Shown: piece after piece, positions 16,669 to 28,050 of the stretch
Numbering within the stretch: the first letter of the stretch is position 1
Layout of the letters: every line of letters starts with the position of its first letter
Assembly (NCBI GenBank): GCA_050249415.1
Contig: JBFWQO010000006.1
Coordinates: 62,001-126,000, forward strand
Length of the DNA: 64,000 nucleotides
DNA from: CADEFQ01 sp050249415
GTDB taxonomy: Bacteria; Pseudomonadota; Gammaproteobacteria; Steroidobacterales; Steroidobacteraceae
Reading direction: 5' to 3'
Made by a program: the position numbers and the translations under genes
The notes under the pieces: generated by a model
What the model was told of the DNA's origin: nothing
The model's database searches: none
Seen by the model: only the letters and a program-made list of their open reading frames with translations

Positions 16669-18510
16669 ATGGCCGGCCGGATTCCCCAGCATTTCATCGA
16701 CGATCTTGTCGGGCGCACCGACATCGTCGAGCTGATCGGCAGTCGCGTGCCGCTCAAGAAGGCCGGGCGTGAGTTCAAGGCCTGCTGCCCGTTCCACGAC
16801 GAGAAGTCGCCGTCGTTCTGGGTGAGCCCCGACAAGCAGTTCTATCACTGCTTCGGCTGCGCCGCGCACGGCACGGCGCTCGGTTTCCTGATGAGCTACG
16901 ACCGGCTCTCCTTTCCGGAGGCCGTGGAGGAACTCGCCTCGCGTGCCGGCATCGAGGTGCCGCGCGAGGGCGGCGCAGACGAGCGCCCGGTGGATTCGAA
17001 CGACGCCCTGTACGAGCTGAACGCGCGCGTCGCGAAGTATTTTGCCGACGTGCTGGCTGGCGACGCTCGCGGTCGCGCGTACGTCGCGAGGCGCGGTCTC
17101 GACGGCGATGCGGTGACGCGATTCCAGATCGGTCTCGCGACGAACTCATGGAACGACGTGCTGCGCCGCTTCGGCAAGGACACGGCCGCGGTGCGTCGGC
17201 TCGCCGAACTCGGGCTCGTGATCGAGCGCGAGGGTGGCGAGGCGCGCGACGGCGAGCGCCACTACGACCGCTTCCGCGATCGCCTGATGTTCCCGATCCG
17301 GGATGCGCGCGGCCGCACCATTGCGTTCGGTGGCCGCGTGATCGGCGAAGGCGAGCCGAAGTACCTGAATTCGCCCGAGACGGCGCTTTTCCACAAGGGG
17401 CGCGAACTGTACGGGCTCTACGAGGTGCGCCAGAGCCGCACGAAGCTGACGCGCCTGCTCGTCGTCGAGGGCTACATCGACGTCGTGCGCCTGCACCAGG
17501 CGGGCGTGCGCTACGCGGTCGCGACACTCGGCACCGCGACGACGCCCGAGCACCTGAAGCGCATTTTCAGGCTCGTCAGCGAAGTCGTGTTCGCTTTCGA
17601 CGGCGACCCACCCGGCCGCGCGGCCGCGTGGCGCGCGCTCACGAACGCGCTGCCCGAAGTGCGCGAGGGCCGCGAGATCCGCTTCCTGTTCCTGCCCGAG
17701 GGCCACGATCCGGACACACTCGTCGCGGAGGAAGGCGCGGCCGCCTTCGAGCAACGACTCGGGAGCGCGCTGCCGCTGTCCGAGTACCTGATGCGCGAGC
17801 TCGCGACGCAGGCGGACCTGTCGCACACCGACGGGCGCGCGCACTTCGCCGAGCTCGCGCGTCCGCTCGTCGCGCGCGTGGCGCCCGGCGTATATCGTGA
17901 GCTGCTGATAGCCCGCGTCGCGGAGGCGATCCGCCTGTCGCCCGAGCGGCTCGCAACGCTGTGGCAGGGGCGGGATGCGGGCTCCACGCCACGCGGCACG
18001 GCGAGCGGCTCCGCGCCCGCCGCGCGCGCGCCCACACGCACGGTGCGTCGGCCGGGGCCGGGCGCCGCAGGCCGCCGCAGCCTCGTCGGGCAGGCCGTGC
18101 AGGCACTGCTGCACTTTCCGGCGGCGGCGGCGGCACTCGAACCGGACCTCGTCGCCTCGCTCGCGCGGGTCGATGAACCCGGCATCGCGATCCTGCGCGA
18201 GCTCCTCGCGGACCTGCGCCGCGATCCCGCGCACAGCACCGCGCAGGTCCTCGAGCGCTGGCGCGAGCGCGACGAGGGTGCGCGGCTCGCGCGCCTCGCG
18301 GCCGGCGAATCCCTGGTGGCCGACGTGAAGGCCGCGCGGGCGGAAATCGGCACGGCGCTCGCCCGCCTTGCGGCTGGCGCCGACAAGCGGCGGGTCGAGG
18401 CCCTCCTCGCCAAGAGCGCGAATACCGACCTGACAGCAGAAGAAAAGCTTGAACTTCAAGGCCTTATGGCCACTCCCGCCGTGCGGCATCCCCCCGCCGG
18501 CCGGCCCTGA
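16669..18510 (+). CDS. dnaG: DNA primase
   Basis: 613 residues. It makes RNA primers at the replication fork with DnaB. The N-terminal zinc domain uses Cys40, His43, Cys61 and Cys64 (CPFHDEKSPSF, CFGCAAHG). The catalytic core follows with the TOPRIM motifs VVEGYIDVV (about residue 266) and VFAFDGDPPG. The C-terminal third is the DnaB-binding region, preceded by an Ala/Pro/Arg linker near 440-460. Length is slightly above the E. coli protein. The gene is followed by rpoD after a 102-base gap that has its own promoter candidate. Confidence 0.97.
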   Translation: MAGRIPQHFIDDLVGRTDIVELIGSRVPLKKAGREFKACCPFHDEKSPSFWVSPDKQFYHCFGCAAHGTALGFLMSYDRLSFPEAVEELASRAGIEVPREGGADERPVDSNDALYELNARVAKYFADVLAGDARGRAYVARRGLDGDAVTRFQIGLATNSWNDVLRRFGKDTAAVRRLAELGLVIEREGGEARDGERHYDRFRDRLMFPIRDARGRTIAFGGRVIGEGEPKYLNSPETALFHKGRELYGLYEVRQSRTKLTRLLVVEGYIDVVRLHQAGVRYAVATLGTATTPEHLKRIFRLVSEVVFAFDGDPPGRAAAWRALTNALPEVREGREIRFLFLPEGHDPDTLVAEEGAAAFEQRLGSALPLSEYLMRELATQADLSHTDGRAHFAELARPLVARVAPGVYRELLIARVAEAIRLSPERLATLWQGRDAGSTPRGTASGSAPAARAPTRTVRRPGPGAAGRRSLVGQAVQALLHFPAAAAALEPDLVASLARVDEPGIAILRELLADLRRDPAHSTAQVLERWRERDEGARLARLAAGESLVADVKAARAEIGTALARLAAGADKRRVEALLAKSANTDLTAEEKLELQGLMATPAVRHPPAGRP

Positions 18511-18528
18511 GGCGTTCACGGCGGGAAT

Positions 18529-18559
18529 TTGGCAGGTTGTGGCCTGTCTTGAGTACAAT
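18529..18559 (+). promoter_or_regulatory. Possible internal promoter for rpoD
   Basis: TTGGCA (18529-18534), 19-base spacer, TACAAT (18554-18559). A CGCCCC/GGGGCG hairpin (18574-18591) follows in the leader. The spacer is longer than ideal. E. coli rpoD also has its own internal promoters. Confidence 0.4.
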
Positions 18560-18612
18560 ACGCAGCTTTTCGTCGCCCCTTTCGAGGGGCGAGCAGACAG
18601 CCGGCACGGGAT

Positions 18613-20725
<2,113 letters not shown>

Positions 20726-20739
<14 letters not shown>

Positions 20740-20974
20740 GCTGCACGGCAAAGTGGTGGCTCGTGATGTCGAGCCCCTTGTGCAGGTAGAAGCGGTGCGC
20801 CCCGAAGCGCTGCACCCCCGAATCGAGATGCAATTGCGCGCAGCCGGCGCTGCGCGCCTCGTTCGTGAGCCAGTCGAACAGCGCACTGCCGTAGCCTGCG
20901 CCGTGATCCGCGGCGCGCGTCACGAGGGGGGTCGTACCGGATTGGCCGCGGTTGCCCCGACCACGGTCGTCCAC
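20726..20974 (-). pseudogene. GNAT acetyltransferase fragment, C-terminal half only
   Basis: About 70 residues match the second half of GNAT N-acetyltransferases: GYGSALFDWLTNEARSAGC (acetyl-CoA loop) and LHLDSGVQRFGAHRFYLHKG. The first ~85 residues, including the start of the fold, are missing, and the fragment's upstream side runs straight into the YciI gene. The frame begins only with a GTG inside that gene. It converges with rpoD, overlapping it by 14 bases. It is a deletion remnant and unlikely to be active. Confidence 0.8.
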
Positions 20975-21225
20975 GGGCGCACCTGCCAGCGCGTCACGAG
21001 CCCGGCCGTCACGTAGGGATCGGCCTTGGCGAAGCGCTCGGCGATCCCGGACGTCTCGCCCGTGAACAGCATCGCCGATCCCGCGGGCTCGTCGGCGAAT
21101 GCCCCCGCGAGCACGAGCTCGCCCCGATCGTGGGCGGCCCAGGCCAGCGCGAGGTGCGTGCCGCGCAGCGGCGCGCGCCGCTCCATGAAATCCGCGACGA
21201 ATTCATAGACGAGCAGGTAGTGCAT
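20920..21225 (-). CDS. YciI-like protein
   Basis: 101 residues, MHYLLVYEFVADFMERR onward. Conserved family features are visible: the early strand, a His in THLALAWAAHDRG, GAFADEP, and KADPYVTAGLVTRWQVRPW with the Asp of the presumed active site. YciI proteins form small ferredoxin-like dimers; some act as dehalogenase or lactonase-like enzymes, most are unassigned. GGGGAG sits 5 bases before the ATG. It is intact between two broken genes. The C-terminal dozen residues lie at a deletion joint with the GNAT fragment and may not be original. Confidence 0.85.
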   Translation of the reverse strand: MHYLLVYEFVADFMERRAPLRGTHLALAWAAHDRGELVLAGAFADEPAGSAMLFTGETSGIAERFAKADPYVTAGLVTRWQVRPWTTVVGATAANPVRPPS

Positions 21226-21239
21226 CGGCTCTCCCCGTG

Positions 21240-21605
21240 GGTGTGCGGGGAAGGATAGCAGCGCCAGGGCCGGACCTCGTGCATCAGCGCGAGGAAATTG
21301 CGGTCCGGGTCGCGAAAGAACGCCATCCAGGGCCCGTGATCCGCCAGCGTCGCGGTGCGATGGGGCTTCGCCCCGGATTCGACGCCACGCGTGACGAGCC
21401 GGGCGTGCGCATCTGCCATATCCGGAACCACGCAATAGATGGTCGATGCGCCGCGCTCGTCCGCTGCGCCGGCGGACACATCGAGCATCTGCGGCACGCC
21501 GCCGCAGTCGAAGAATGCGCGCCCGAGCTTCGATACCGGAATGGCGATCCGGCCGATCTGTCGCAGACCGAAGGACGCTTCCGTGCGAACCGTGGCGTGC
21601 CCCCG
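21240..21605 (-). pseudogene. VOC/glyoxalase-family gene remnant
   Basis: Right after the cytochrome b561 stop, in the same frame, come residues like GLRQIGRIAIPVSKLGRAFF, then DCGGVPQMLDV, STIYCVVPDMADAHARL and WMAFFRDPDRNFLALMHEV. This is a vicinal-oxygen-chelate domain. There is no ATG before the first strand, and about 20 residues between IPVSKL and FFDCGG are missing compared with normal members. The frame has no stop of its own and runs on into the YciI gene out of frame. It reads as a decayed gene. GTG 21497 could still start a C-terminal piece. Confidence 0.75.
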
Positions 21606-22130
21606 CTAGCTGCGGCGCAGCGGCAGCATGCGCCGCAGCGTGTCGTCGCGCAGGACGTAGTGATGCAGCAGCGCCGCCGCCGCGTGCAGGCCGACCAGCC
21701 AGTAGCCGATCGTACCCACCGTCTCGTGCAGTTCCTCGATCGACTTGCCGAGCACCTCGTCGGGCGCCATGAGCGGCGGCAATTCGAGCCCGAAGAACGG
21801 CACCGGCTCGCCCTCGGCACTCAGTATCAGCCAGCCCGCGATCGGCATGCCGATCATGAAAAGATACAGCGCGGCATGGCCCAGTCTCGCCGGCAGGTTG
21901 GGTGCCTTCGGCCTGCGGTACAGGTTCACGCCGAGGCGCACGACGACGAGCAGCAGCACGGCGAGTCCCAGCATGAAGTGCCAGTGCTTGAGGGCCTCGC
22001 GGGTTTCGCTGCCCTTCGGAAAATTCACGCGCAGTTCGATGCAGGCGTACACCGCGGCGATCAGCAGCAGCATCGCCCAGTGCAGCGCGATCGACATCGA
22101 GCCGTAACGTTCTTCGCTATTGCTCAGCAT
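21606..22130 (-). CDS. Cytochrome b561-family membrane protein
   Basis: 174 residues with four transmembrane helices. The paired heme-ligand His residues are in SIALHWAMLL, LKHWHFMLG and in the last helices (VGLHAAAALLHHYVLRDDTLRRM). This is the E. coli CybB-like group, integral diheme b-type cytochromes that pass electrons between quinol and other carriers such as superoxide. It lies 85 bases downstream of the DUF167 gene at the end of a long minus-strand gene run. Confidence 0.9.
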   Translation of the reverse strand: MLSNSEERYGSMSIALHWAMLLLIAAVYACIELRVNFPKGSETREALKHWHFMLGLAVLLLVVVRLGVNLYRRPKAPNLPARLGHAALYLFMIGMPIAGWLILSAEGEPVPFFGLELPPLMAPDEVLGKSIEELHETVGTIGYWLVGLHAAAALLHHYVLRDDTLRRMLPLRRS

Positions 22131-22215
22131 GGGCCGGCCCCTCTAAATCCCGCGTTCGTGACGGCCGGGAGGATATCACTGCAGTTCCCCACTGACGCGC
22201 GAGGCTTGGCCGGGA

Positions 22216-22506
22216 TCAAGCGCCGGCGGGGTCGCGCGGCCTGCCGAGACGCGCACCGATCTCGGCGGCGCTCAGGCGCTCGACCTCGACCACCTTGCGT
22301 GTCGAGCCGTGGCCACCCACGATGCGCACGCAATCCGCGGGCAGCGCAAGCGCTTCGGCGAGCAGCGCGCACACCGCGCAGTTCGCTCGGCCGCGTTCCG
22401 GCGGGGCGGTGACGCGCAGCTTCAGGGCGCCGCCGAGCCAGCCGGCGAGCCCGCTCCGCGACGCGCCCGGAACGACTTTCACATCCAGCCGCACGGGCGG
22501 CGTCAT
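22216..22506 (-). CDS. DUF167/YggU-family protein
   Basis: 96 residues with the DUF167 core: VDVKVVPGASRS-like start (RLDVKVVPGASRSG), LKLRVTAPPERGRANCAV, and VRIVGGHGSTRKVVEVE. These are small conserved alpha/beta proteins of unknown role. Residues 85-96 are a non-conserved tail. It starts 16 bases after the VIT gene and probably shares its transcript. Confidence 0.92.
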   Translation of the reverse strand: MTPPVRLDVKVVPGASRSGLAGWLGGALKLRVTAPPERGRANCAVCALLAEALALPADCVRIVGGHGSTRKVVEVERLSAAEIGARLGRPRDPAGA

Positions 22507-22522
22507 GTCCGGCCCGGCGGCG

Positions 22523-23218
22523 TCACAAGACGGTGCCGAAGAGCTTGCCGATCGCGGCGGTCACGACCATGCCGAGCGCGCCCCAGAACGCGACGCGCGA
22601 CGCCCCGCTGTACACGTTCGCGCCACCCACTCGCGCCGCGAGCCCGCCGAGCACCGCGAGCGCGACGAGCGAACTGCCGCCGACGACGAATGGCGTCACG
22701 GCGAGCGGACTCACCCACGCCGCGATGATCGGCAGCAGCGCGCCTGCGGCAAATGTGGCCGCCGAAGCGAACGCCGCCTGCACGGGCCGCGCCTGGTTCG
22801 ACTCGAAAAGACCCAGCTCGTCGCGGGCGTGGGCCTTCAGGGCATCGTGCGCCGTGAGTTCCTCGGCGACCTGGTGCGCGAGCTGCGCCGAGAGGCCGCG
22901 CCTGACATAGATCTGCGTGAGTTCGCGGAACTCCGCGTCGGGGTCGCTCTCGAGTTCGCGGCGTTCGCGTTCGATGTCCGCTTTTTCCGCATCGGACTGC
23001 GAGCTCACCGACACGTATTCCCCGGCCGCCATCGACATGGCACCTGCGACGAGGCTCGCGATCCCGGCGACGAGTATGTCGTCGCGCGACGCCGCCGCCG
23101 CCGCCACCCCGACGACGAGGCTCGCCGTGGACAGGATGCCGTCGTTCGCACCGAGTACGGCCGCGCGCAGCCAGCCCGTGCGCGCCGAGTAGTGACCTTC
23201 CGGGTGGATCCGGCGCAT
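22523..23218 (-). CDS. VIT/CCC1-family iron or manganese transporter
   Basis: 231 residues. Five membrane helices are expected: the first carries LRAAVLGANDGILSTASLVVG, the family signature with metal-binding Asp, and the second AGAMSMAAGEYVSVSSQ. The cytoplasmic metal-binding arm (~75-130) is rich in Glu (EKADIERERRELESDPDAEF), and the C-terminal helices follow. Homologues export or sequester Fe2+/Mn2+. It starts 6 bases after the membrane-protein gene upstream. Confidence 0.92.
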   Translation of the reverse strand: MRRIHPEGHYSARTGWLRAAVLGANDGILSTASLVVGVAAAAASRDDILVAGIASLVAGAMSMAAGEYVSVSSQSDAEKADIERERRELESDPDAEFRELTQIYVRRGLSAQLAHQVAEELTAHDALKAHARDELGLFESNQARPVQAAFASAATFAAGALLPIIAAWVSPLAVTPFVVGGSSLVALAVLGGLAARVGGANVYSGASRVAFWGALGMVVTAAIGKLFGTVL

Positions 23219-23224
23219 GGCGCT

Positions 23225-23716
23225 TCAACCCTCGTTGCGCTGCCGGCGAGTCACGGCCGCGATCACCGCCATCGGCACGCCGATGCAGGTGACGTGCACG
23301 GCGAGTCCGATCGCGAGGGTCGAGGGCGGATACGACAGTCTGGCCGGGAACGCCGACAACGGCACGACGACGAGGTTCATCACGGCGTACACGACCACCC
23401 CGTACGCGGCACCCGCGAGCAGCGGCCGGCGCCCTGTCCACGGCAGGCGCGCCGTGAATACGGCGTAGACGCCCGCGATGACGATCATCATCGCGAAATG
23501 CAGCGCGAGGCCGAGGCCCCCGGTTGCCCACCCACCGTCGAAGGACGAGCGGCCGAGGAGCCCGCTCGCCACCGATTGCAGGACTCGCAGCGGAGTCGAT
23601 CCACGCAGTGTGTTGATCACGACGGCGGCGATGATGTCGAGCGCGCCCGCGACCAGCCCGGCCCTGAGCGCGATCGCAGTCCAGATCCCGGACGAGTCGC
23701 CGTGGCGCGCATTCAT
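23225..23716 (-). CDS. Four-helix membrane protein, unknown function
   Basis: 163 residues with four hydrophobic segments (~14-35, ~65-90, ~95-120, ~130-155), conserved-looking GLVAGALDIIAAVVINTL in the first and LHFAMMIVIAGVY in the second. I recognise it only as a common proteobacterial hypothetical family. ATG 23716 overlaps the carbonic anhydrase stop as ATGA, so translation is coupled. An upstream open frame belongs to the antisense of the anhydrase and was not used. Confidence 0.8.
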   Translation of the reverse strand: MNARHGDSSGIWTAIALRAGLVAGALDIIAAVVINTLRGSTPLRVLQSVASGLLGRSSFDGGWATGGLGLALHFAMMIVIAGVYAVFTARLPWTGRRPLLAGAAYGVVVYAVMNLVVVPLSAFPARLSYPPSTLAIGLAVHVTCIGVPMAVIAAVTRRQRNEG

Positions 23717-24327
23717 ACGTCGAGGAAGTCCACCACGCCGCTGTCGAGCGAGTATTCGGCGCCCACGACGCGCAGCCCACCGCGCCGGATCAGCTGTTCG
23801 ATGCCCTGCGAGCCGCGCCGCAGCTGATTCACCGACGCGCGGATGTTCGCGCGTACCGAATGCCGCACGAGGGCGGCGTGGTCGTGCGCAATGTCGGTCG
23901 CGAGCAGCGGTTCGATCGATGGGCGCACGCGATCGACGATCGAACGCAGGCTCCGCGACTGCTGCGCCGGTGGACGGGCGAGTTCCTCGAGGGTCGCGAG
24001 GATCGCGCCGCAGGTGGTATGCCCCACCACCACCACGAGCGGCGTGCCGTAGCGCTCGGCCGCGAACTCGACACTGTCCACCTGCGACGGCGCGATGATA
24101 TTGCCCGCGACACGGATCACGAACAGGTCGCCGAGACCCTGGTCGAAAATGATCTCGGCGGGCACCCGCGAATCCGAGCATCCCAGGATGATCGCGAATG
24201 GCGCCTGCGCGACCGCGACCTCCCGTCGACGGGTCGGCGTGGCACAGGCCTCGCTGCCGAGTGTTTCCGATACGAAGCGCTCGTTGCCCTTGCGCAGCCG
24301 TTCCAATGCTTCATCCGCGTTCATCAT
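23713..24327 (-). CDS. Beta-class carbonic anhydrase
   Basis: 204 residues. It interconverts CO2 and bicarbonate. Zinc ligands are Cys50, His103 and Cys106, with the Asp52-Arg54 dyad in CSDSRVP, and VGHTTCGA. The motif RVAGNI is present. Length is normal. Its start overlaps the stop of the outer-membrane factor gene by ATGA, an odd partner for an anhydrase, and its stop overlaps the next gene the same way. It is therefore part of the transcript that begins with the ABC exporter. Confidence 0.95.
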   Translation of the reverse strand: MMNADEALERLRKGNERFVSETLGSEACATPTRRREVAVAQAPFAIILGCSDSRVPAEIIFDQGLGDLFVIRVAGNIIAPSQVDSVEFAAERYGTPLVVVVGHTTCGAILATLEELARPPAQQSRSLRSIVDRVRPSIEPLLATDIAHDHAALVRHSVRANIRASVNQLRRGSQGIEQLIRRGGLRVVGAEYSLDSGVVDFLDV

Positions 24328-25802
24328 CGATTTGTCGCCTCCTGTTCCGATCCGCCCAGCGCCTTGTATAGCATCACGAGCCGGTTGGCGAGCGCCGTGT
24401 GGCTGTCGGCGTACTCGCGGCGGGCCGCCAGCATCACGCGCTGCGCATCGAGGTCGTCGAGGAAACTCGTGAGACCGTTTTCGTAGCGTGCGTGCGCGAG
24501 TGCCCGGGCGTCGCTCGCGGCCGCCTCACGCTCGCCGAGCGCCCGCTCGCGCTCGCGCGCGGCCTCGTAGGCCTCGAGCGCCGTATCGACCTCGTGCCAC
24601 GCCGCGAGCACGGTGGTGCGCCAGGCGATGGCCGCTTCCTGCTGCTCGAGCCGCCGCAGCGTGACGATCCCGCGGCGGCGCCCGAGGTCGAACACCGGCA
24701 GGTCGAGGCTGACGCCAACCGACCATTGGCGCGCCCCCCAGTCGCCGAACTCGCTCGCGGCCGTGGCCTCGGTGCCGGCGCGGCCGCCGAGCACGATGCG
24801 CGGATACAGGTCGGCCACCGCGATGCCGATCGACGCCGTCGCGGCATGCAGGCGCGCTTCGGCCGCGCGTATATCGGGCCGGCGCGCCGCGAGCGTGGCC
24901 GGCAGCCCCGCTGCGAGATCCGGGAACCCGATCCGCATCGCACCCTGGCTGCTGCCGTCCGACTCCCGCGGCGCGAGCTCCGTTTGCAGCGCGCCCGGCG
25001 GCTCGCCGAGCAGCCGCGCGAGGCGGCTCCCGGCCTCCGCTTCCGCGATCGTCAGTTGAGGCAGTCGCGCACGCAGGTCCGCCACCTGGGCGCGCTGGCG
25101 CGTCGCATCGAAGTCGCTCGCGACGCCGCCGTCGGCCCGCGATTGCAGCAAGGCCCGATACTCCTCGGCGGCCGCGAGATCGGCGCGCGCGATCGCGAGC
25201 TGGCGCTGCACGCCGCGCAGTTCGAAATAGTTGCGCGCGACTTCGGCCTGCAGGGCGAGCCGCACGCCGTCGAGCGCCGCCTGCGCAGCCGCGACCCTTG
25301 CATCCGCCGCCTCGACCGAGCGGCGCACCCGGCCCCACAGGTCGAGTTCCCAGCCGGCGTCGAAGCCCGCCTGATAGAGATTGAACGGCTCGCTGAGCAG
25401 CTGCACCAGGTCGTCGCGCGTCGCGGGTGGGGCGATGGCGTCGATCATGCGCACCGACGCACCGTGCTCGCTTTGCCGCTGGCGTGCTGCATCGGCCCCC
25501 GCGTTCAGCTGCGGCGCGCGCCGGCTCGCGGTGATCCGGCGCTCGACGCGACTTTGCGCGAACCGCAGCGCCGCCGTGGCGAGATCGGGGCTCGCCGCCG
25601 TCGCGCGCGCCTCGAGCGCATCGAGCACCGGATCATCGAACGTCTCCCACCAGCGCGCGGGCCAGGGCACGTGCCCCTGCAACTGCGGGGCGCTCCACGC
25701 CTCCGGCAGTGCCGGCACGGGGGGCACATAGTCCGGCCCGACGGCACAGGCCGACAGCGCCAGCACGCCGGCCAGTGCACTTGCGACACCGCCCATCGTC
25801 AT
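24324..25802 (-). CDS. NodT-type outer-membrane efflux lipoprotein
   Basis: 492 residues. The signal ends in a lipobox (LSAC, Cys19) followed by AVGPDYVPP, the classic start of the NodT/OprM group. Two OEP repeats of about 200 residues each (~65-260, ~290-480) would form the trimeric outer-membrane channel. It overlaps the ABC-2 permease gene upstream by 4 bases, giving the exporter its own outer-membrane exit. Conserved LARLLGEPPG and RPDIRAAEARLHAATASIG are visible. Confidence 0.93.
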   Translation of the reverse strand: MTMGGVASALAGVLALSACAVGPDYVPPVPALPEAWSAPQLQGHVPWPARWWETFDDPVLDALEARATAASPDLATAALRFAQSRVERRITASRRAPQLNAGADAARQRQSEHGASVRMIDAIAPPATRDDLVQLLSEPFNLYQAGFDAGWELDLWGRVRRSVEAADARVAAAQAALDGVRLALQAEVARNYFELRGVQRQLAIARADLAAAEEYRALLQSRADGGVASDFDATRQRAQVADLRARLPQLTIAEAEAGSRLARLLGEPPGALQTELAPRESDGSSQGAMRIGFPDLAAGLPATLAARRPDIRAAEARLHAATASIGIAVADLYPRIVLGGRAGTEATAASEFGDWGARQWSVGVSLDLPVFDLGRRRGIVTLRRLEQQEAAIAWRTTVLAAWHEVDTALEAYEAARERERALGEREAAASDARALAHARYENGLTSFLDDLDAQRVMLAARREYADSHTALANRLVMLYKALGGSEQEATNR

Positions 25803-26926
25803 ACGAGCCTGTGCCTGAAGAGCCAGGCTGCGAGCGGCAGCGTGACCGCCGCCATCGCGACGAGCGCCAGCAGGTCACCCGCGACCGGGCCGAGCCCGAC
25901 GCCCTCGAGCCACACGCGCTGCACGAAGTGGATCGCGTAGCGCAGCGGATTCAACGTGGTGAGCCATTGCATCGGTTCGGGCATGTTCTCCACCGGCGTC
26001 GCGAGGCCCGACAGCAGCATGAACGGCATCAGCAGCACGAAGGAGTAGAGCATCGCCTGCTGCATGCTCGCCGACAATGCGGAAATCGACAGGCCGATGC
26101 CGACGCTCGCCACGGTGAACAGGGTGAGGCCCGCGTAGAGCGTGGGCAGCGAGCCGGAGAACGGCACCCCGAACCACAGCGTCGAGACGAGGAAAATCAG
26201 TGTCGCCTGCACGAGCCCCACCAGGATCGACGGCAACGACTTGCCCACCATGATCTCCCAGGGACGATACGGCGTCACGAGCATCTGGTCGAACGTGCCC
26301 TGTTCGCGCTCGCGGGCCACCGACAGCGCGGTGAGCAGCAGTGTCTGCAACATGCTGAGACCGGCCATGAGCGCGGGCAGCATGTGCCAGCGTGTCTCGA
26401 GATTCGGATTGAACCAGGCGCGCGAAACGACCGTGAGCCGGGGACCGCCCGCGCCGTGGCGCGCGCGCCAGTCGTCGTTGAACCGCGCGACGATGCCGCC
26501 GAGATACGTCGCGGCATTGCCCGCCGTGCTCGAATTGCGCGCATCGAGGATTGCCTGCACCGGCACCGCTTCGCCGGCGCGCAGGCGCGACTCGAAGCGC
26601 TGCCCGATGTGCAGCACGAGCAGGGCCTCCTCGCGATCGATGACGGGTGCGATTTCCGCGACGCTGCGCAGCGTCGCGACGCGCCCGAACAATCCCGACC
26701 CCTCCACCTTCGCGACGAGATCGACGGCCGCGGCATCGCGGCTCTCGTCGAGCAGCGCATAGGGCACGTGCCTGACGTCGAAGGTGGCCGCGTAGCCGAA
26801 GAGCAGCGACTGCAGGACCACCGGCAACACGAGCACGAGGCGATTGGCGGGATCCTTCAGGATCACGAGCAGCTCCTTGCGGCAGATGTTGAGCAGGTGA
26901 TGCAGCGTGCCCGTGAGCGCCGTCAT
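25799..26926 (-). CDS. ABC-2 type transporter permease (YbhR/YbhS-like), second
   Basis: 375 residues. An N-terminal helix (KELLVILKDPANRLVLVLP) is followed by a large periplasmic domain (~60-165) and five C-terminal helices, ending ...AWLFRHRLV. The motif REREQGTFDQMLVTPYRPWEI is the conserved cytoplasmic loop of this family. In E. coli the pair YbhR-YbhS works with ATPase YbhF and adaptor YbhG to export drugs and cations. It overlaps the first permease by ATGA. The start at ATG 26926 fits the coupling. Confidence 0.93.
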   Translation of the reverse strand: MTALTGTLHHLLNICRKELLVILKDPANRLVLVLPVVLQSLLFGYAATFDVRHVPYALLDESRDAAAVDLVAKVEGSGLFGRVATLRSVAEIAPVIDREEALLVLHIGQRFESRLRAGEAVPVQAILDARNSSTAGNAATYLGGIVARFNDDWRARHGAGGPRLTVVSRAWFNPNLETRWHMLPALMAGLSMLQTLLLTALSVAREREQGTFDQMLVTPYRPWEIMVGKSLPSILVGLVQATLIFLVSTLWFGVPFSGSLPTLYAGLTLFTVASVGIGLSISALSASMQQAMLYSFVLLMPFMLLSGLATPVENMPEPMQWLTTLNPLRYAIHFVQRVWLEGVGLGPVAGDLLALVAMAAVTLPLAAWLFRHRLV

Positions 26927-28050
26927 TCGAGCCGCTTCCGTGTCTTCACGCGCGCGAGCACGAGCAGCACGATGGCATAGAGCGCGAGCAGCAGGCTGTT
27001 GCCGACGACGATCGGCCAGATGTCGCCCGCGAGCAGCAGGCTCTTCAGCGCATCGAGATAGTGCGTCGCCGGGAACAGCTGCGCGATGCCGGCGACGAAC
27101 GCCGGCATGTTGCGCAGGTCGAATATGAAGCCCGACAGCATCAGCGCGGGCATGAAGCTCGTGACGATCGCGATCTGGCTCGCGAGAAACTGGTTCTTCG
27201 TCGCCGACGAGATCAGGAGGCCGATGCCGAGGGCGACCAGCACGTACAGCACCGAGGTTCCGACCACCAGCGTGAGCGAACCGTACATCGGCAGGTGAAA
27301 GAGGAATTTGGCCGCGACCAGGCACAGCGCGAGCCCGATCATCGCGACGGCGAAGTACGGCAGCATTTTCGCGAGCAGGATCTCGATCGGCCGCACCGGC
27401 GTGACGAACAGCGACTCGAGCGTGCCGCGTTCCCATTCGCGCGCGACGACCATCGAGGTCAGGAATGCGCCGATCAACGTCGTGATCAGCACGATGAGGC
27501 CCGGCACGAGGAACCACGAGCTCGTGTTGGCGGCATTGAACCACAGGCGTTGTTCGACGACGACCGCGCCGACGCCGACGCCCGCGCCGCTCCCCGCGTC
27601 ACCGGCCGAGTCGGCCCGACGGACCGGGAAGTGTGCGAGCGCCGCCTCGAGATAGCCCTGCACGATGCGCGCGCGGCTGACGTCGGCGCCGTGCACCAGC
27701 ACCTGCACCGCTGCCTCGCCGTCGGCGAGCCGCCGCGAGAAATCGGCCGGCACGCGCACGATCGCGTCCACCCCGCGCGAGCGCATCAGGCGCTCCGCGC
27801 CTTGCATGTCGTGCAGCACGACCGGCTCGAGGTACGCGGACAGGGAAATGCCGGCGATCAGTTCGTGCGCGACCGGGGAGGTGTCCTCGAGCACGACCGC
27901 CACCGGCGCGTCATGCACGTCGAATGTCATGCCGTAGCCGAAGATCAGGATCAGCGCGATCGGCAGCACGATACCCATCGCGAGGTTGCTGCGATCGCGC
28001 AGCAACTGGCGGAACTCCTTGCGCGTGAGCGCCGTGAGGCGGCGGATCAT
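26923..28050 (-). CDS. ABC-2 type transporter permease (YbhR/YbhS-like), first
   Basis: 375 residues with the same plan as its neighbour and equal length, so the two arose by duplication. It opens RRLTALTRKEFRQLLRDRS, has a periplasmic domain with a Gly/Ala-rich loop (~170-185), and the loop motif REWERGTLESLFVTPVRP before the membrane bundle. It is expected to form a heterodimer with the second permease. It overlaps the ATPase gene by ATGA. Confidence 0.93.
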   Translation of the reverse strand: MIRRLTALTRKEFRQLLRDRSNLAMGIVLPIALILIFGYGMTFDVHDAPVAVVLEDTSPVAHELIAGISLSAYLEPVVLHDMQGAERLMRSRGVDAIVRVPADFSRRLADGEAAVQVLVHGADVSRARIVQGYLEAALAHFPVRRADSAGDAGSGAGVGVGAVVVEQRLWFNAANTSSWFLVPGLIVLITTLIGAFLTSMVVAREWERGTLESLFVTPVRPIEILLAKMLPYFAVAMIGLALCLVAAKFLFHLPMYGSLTLVVGTSVLYVLVALGIGLLISSATKNQFLASQIAIVTSFMPALMLSGFIFDLRNMPAFVAGIAQLFPATHYLDALKSLLLAGDIWPIVVGNSLLLALYAIVLLVLARVKTRKRLE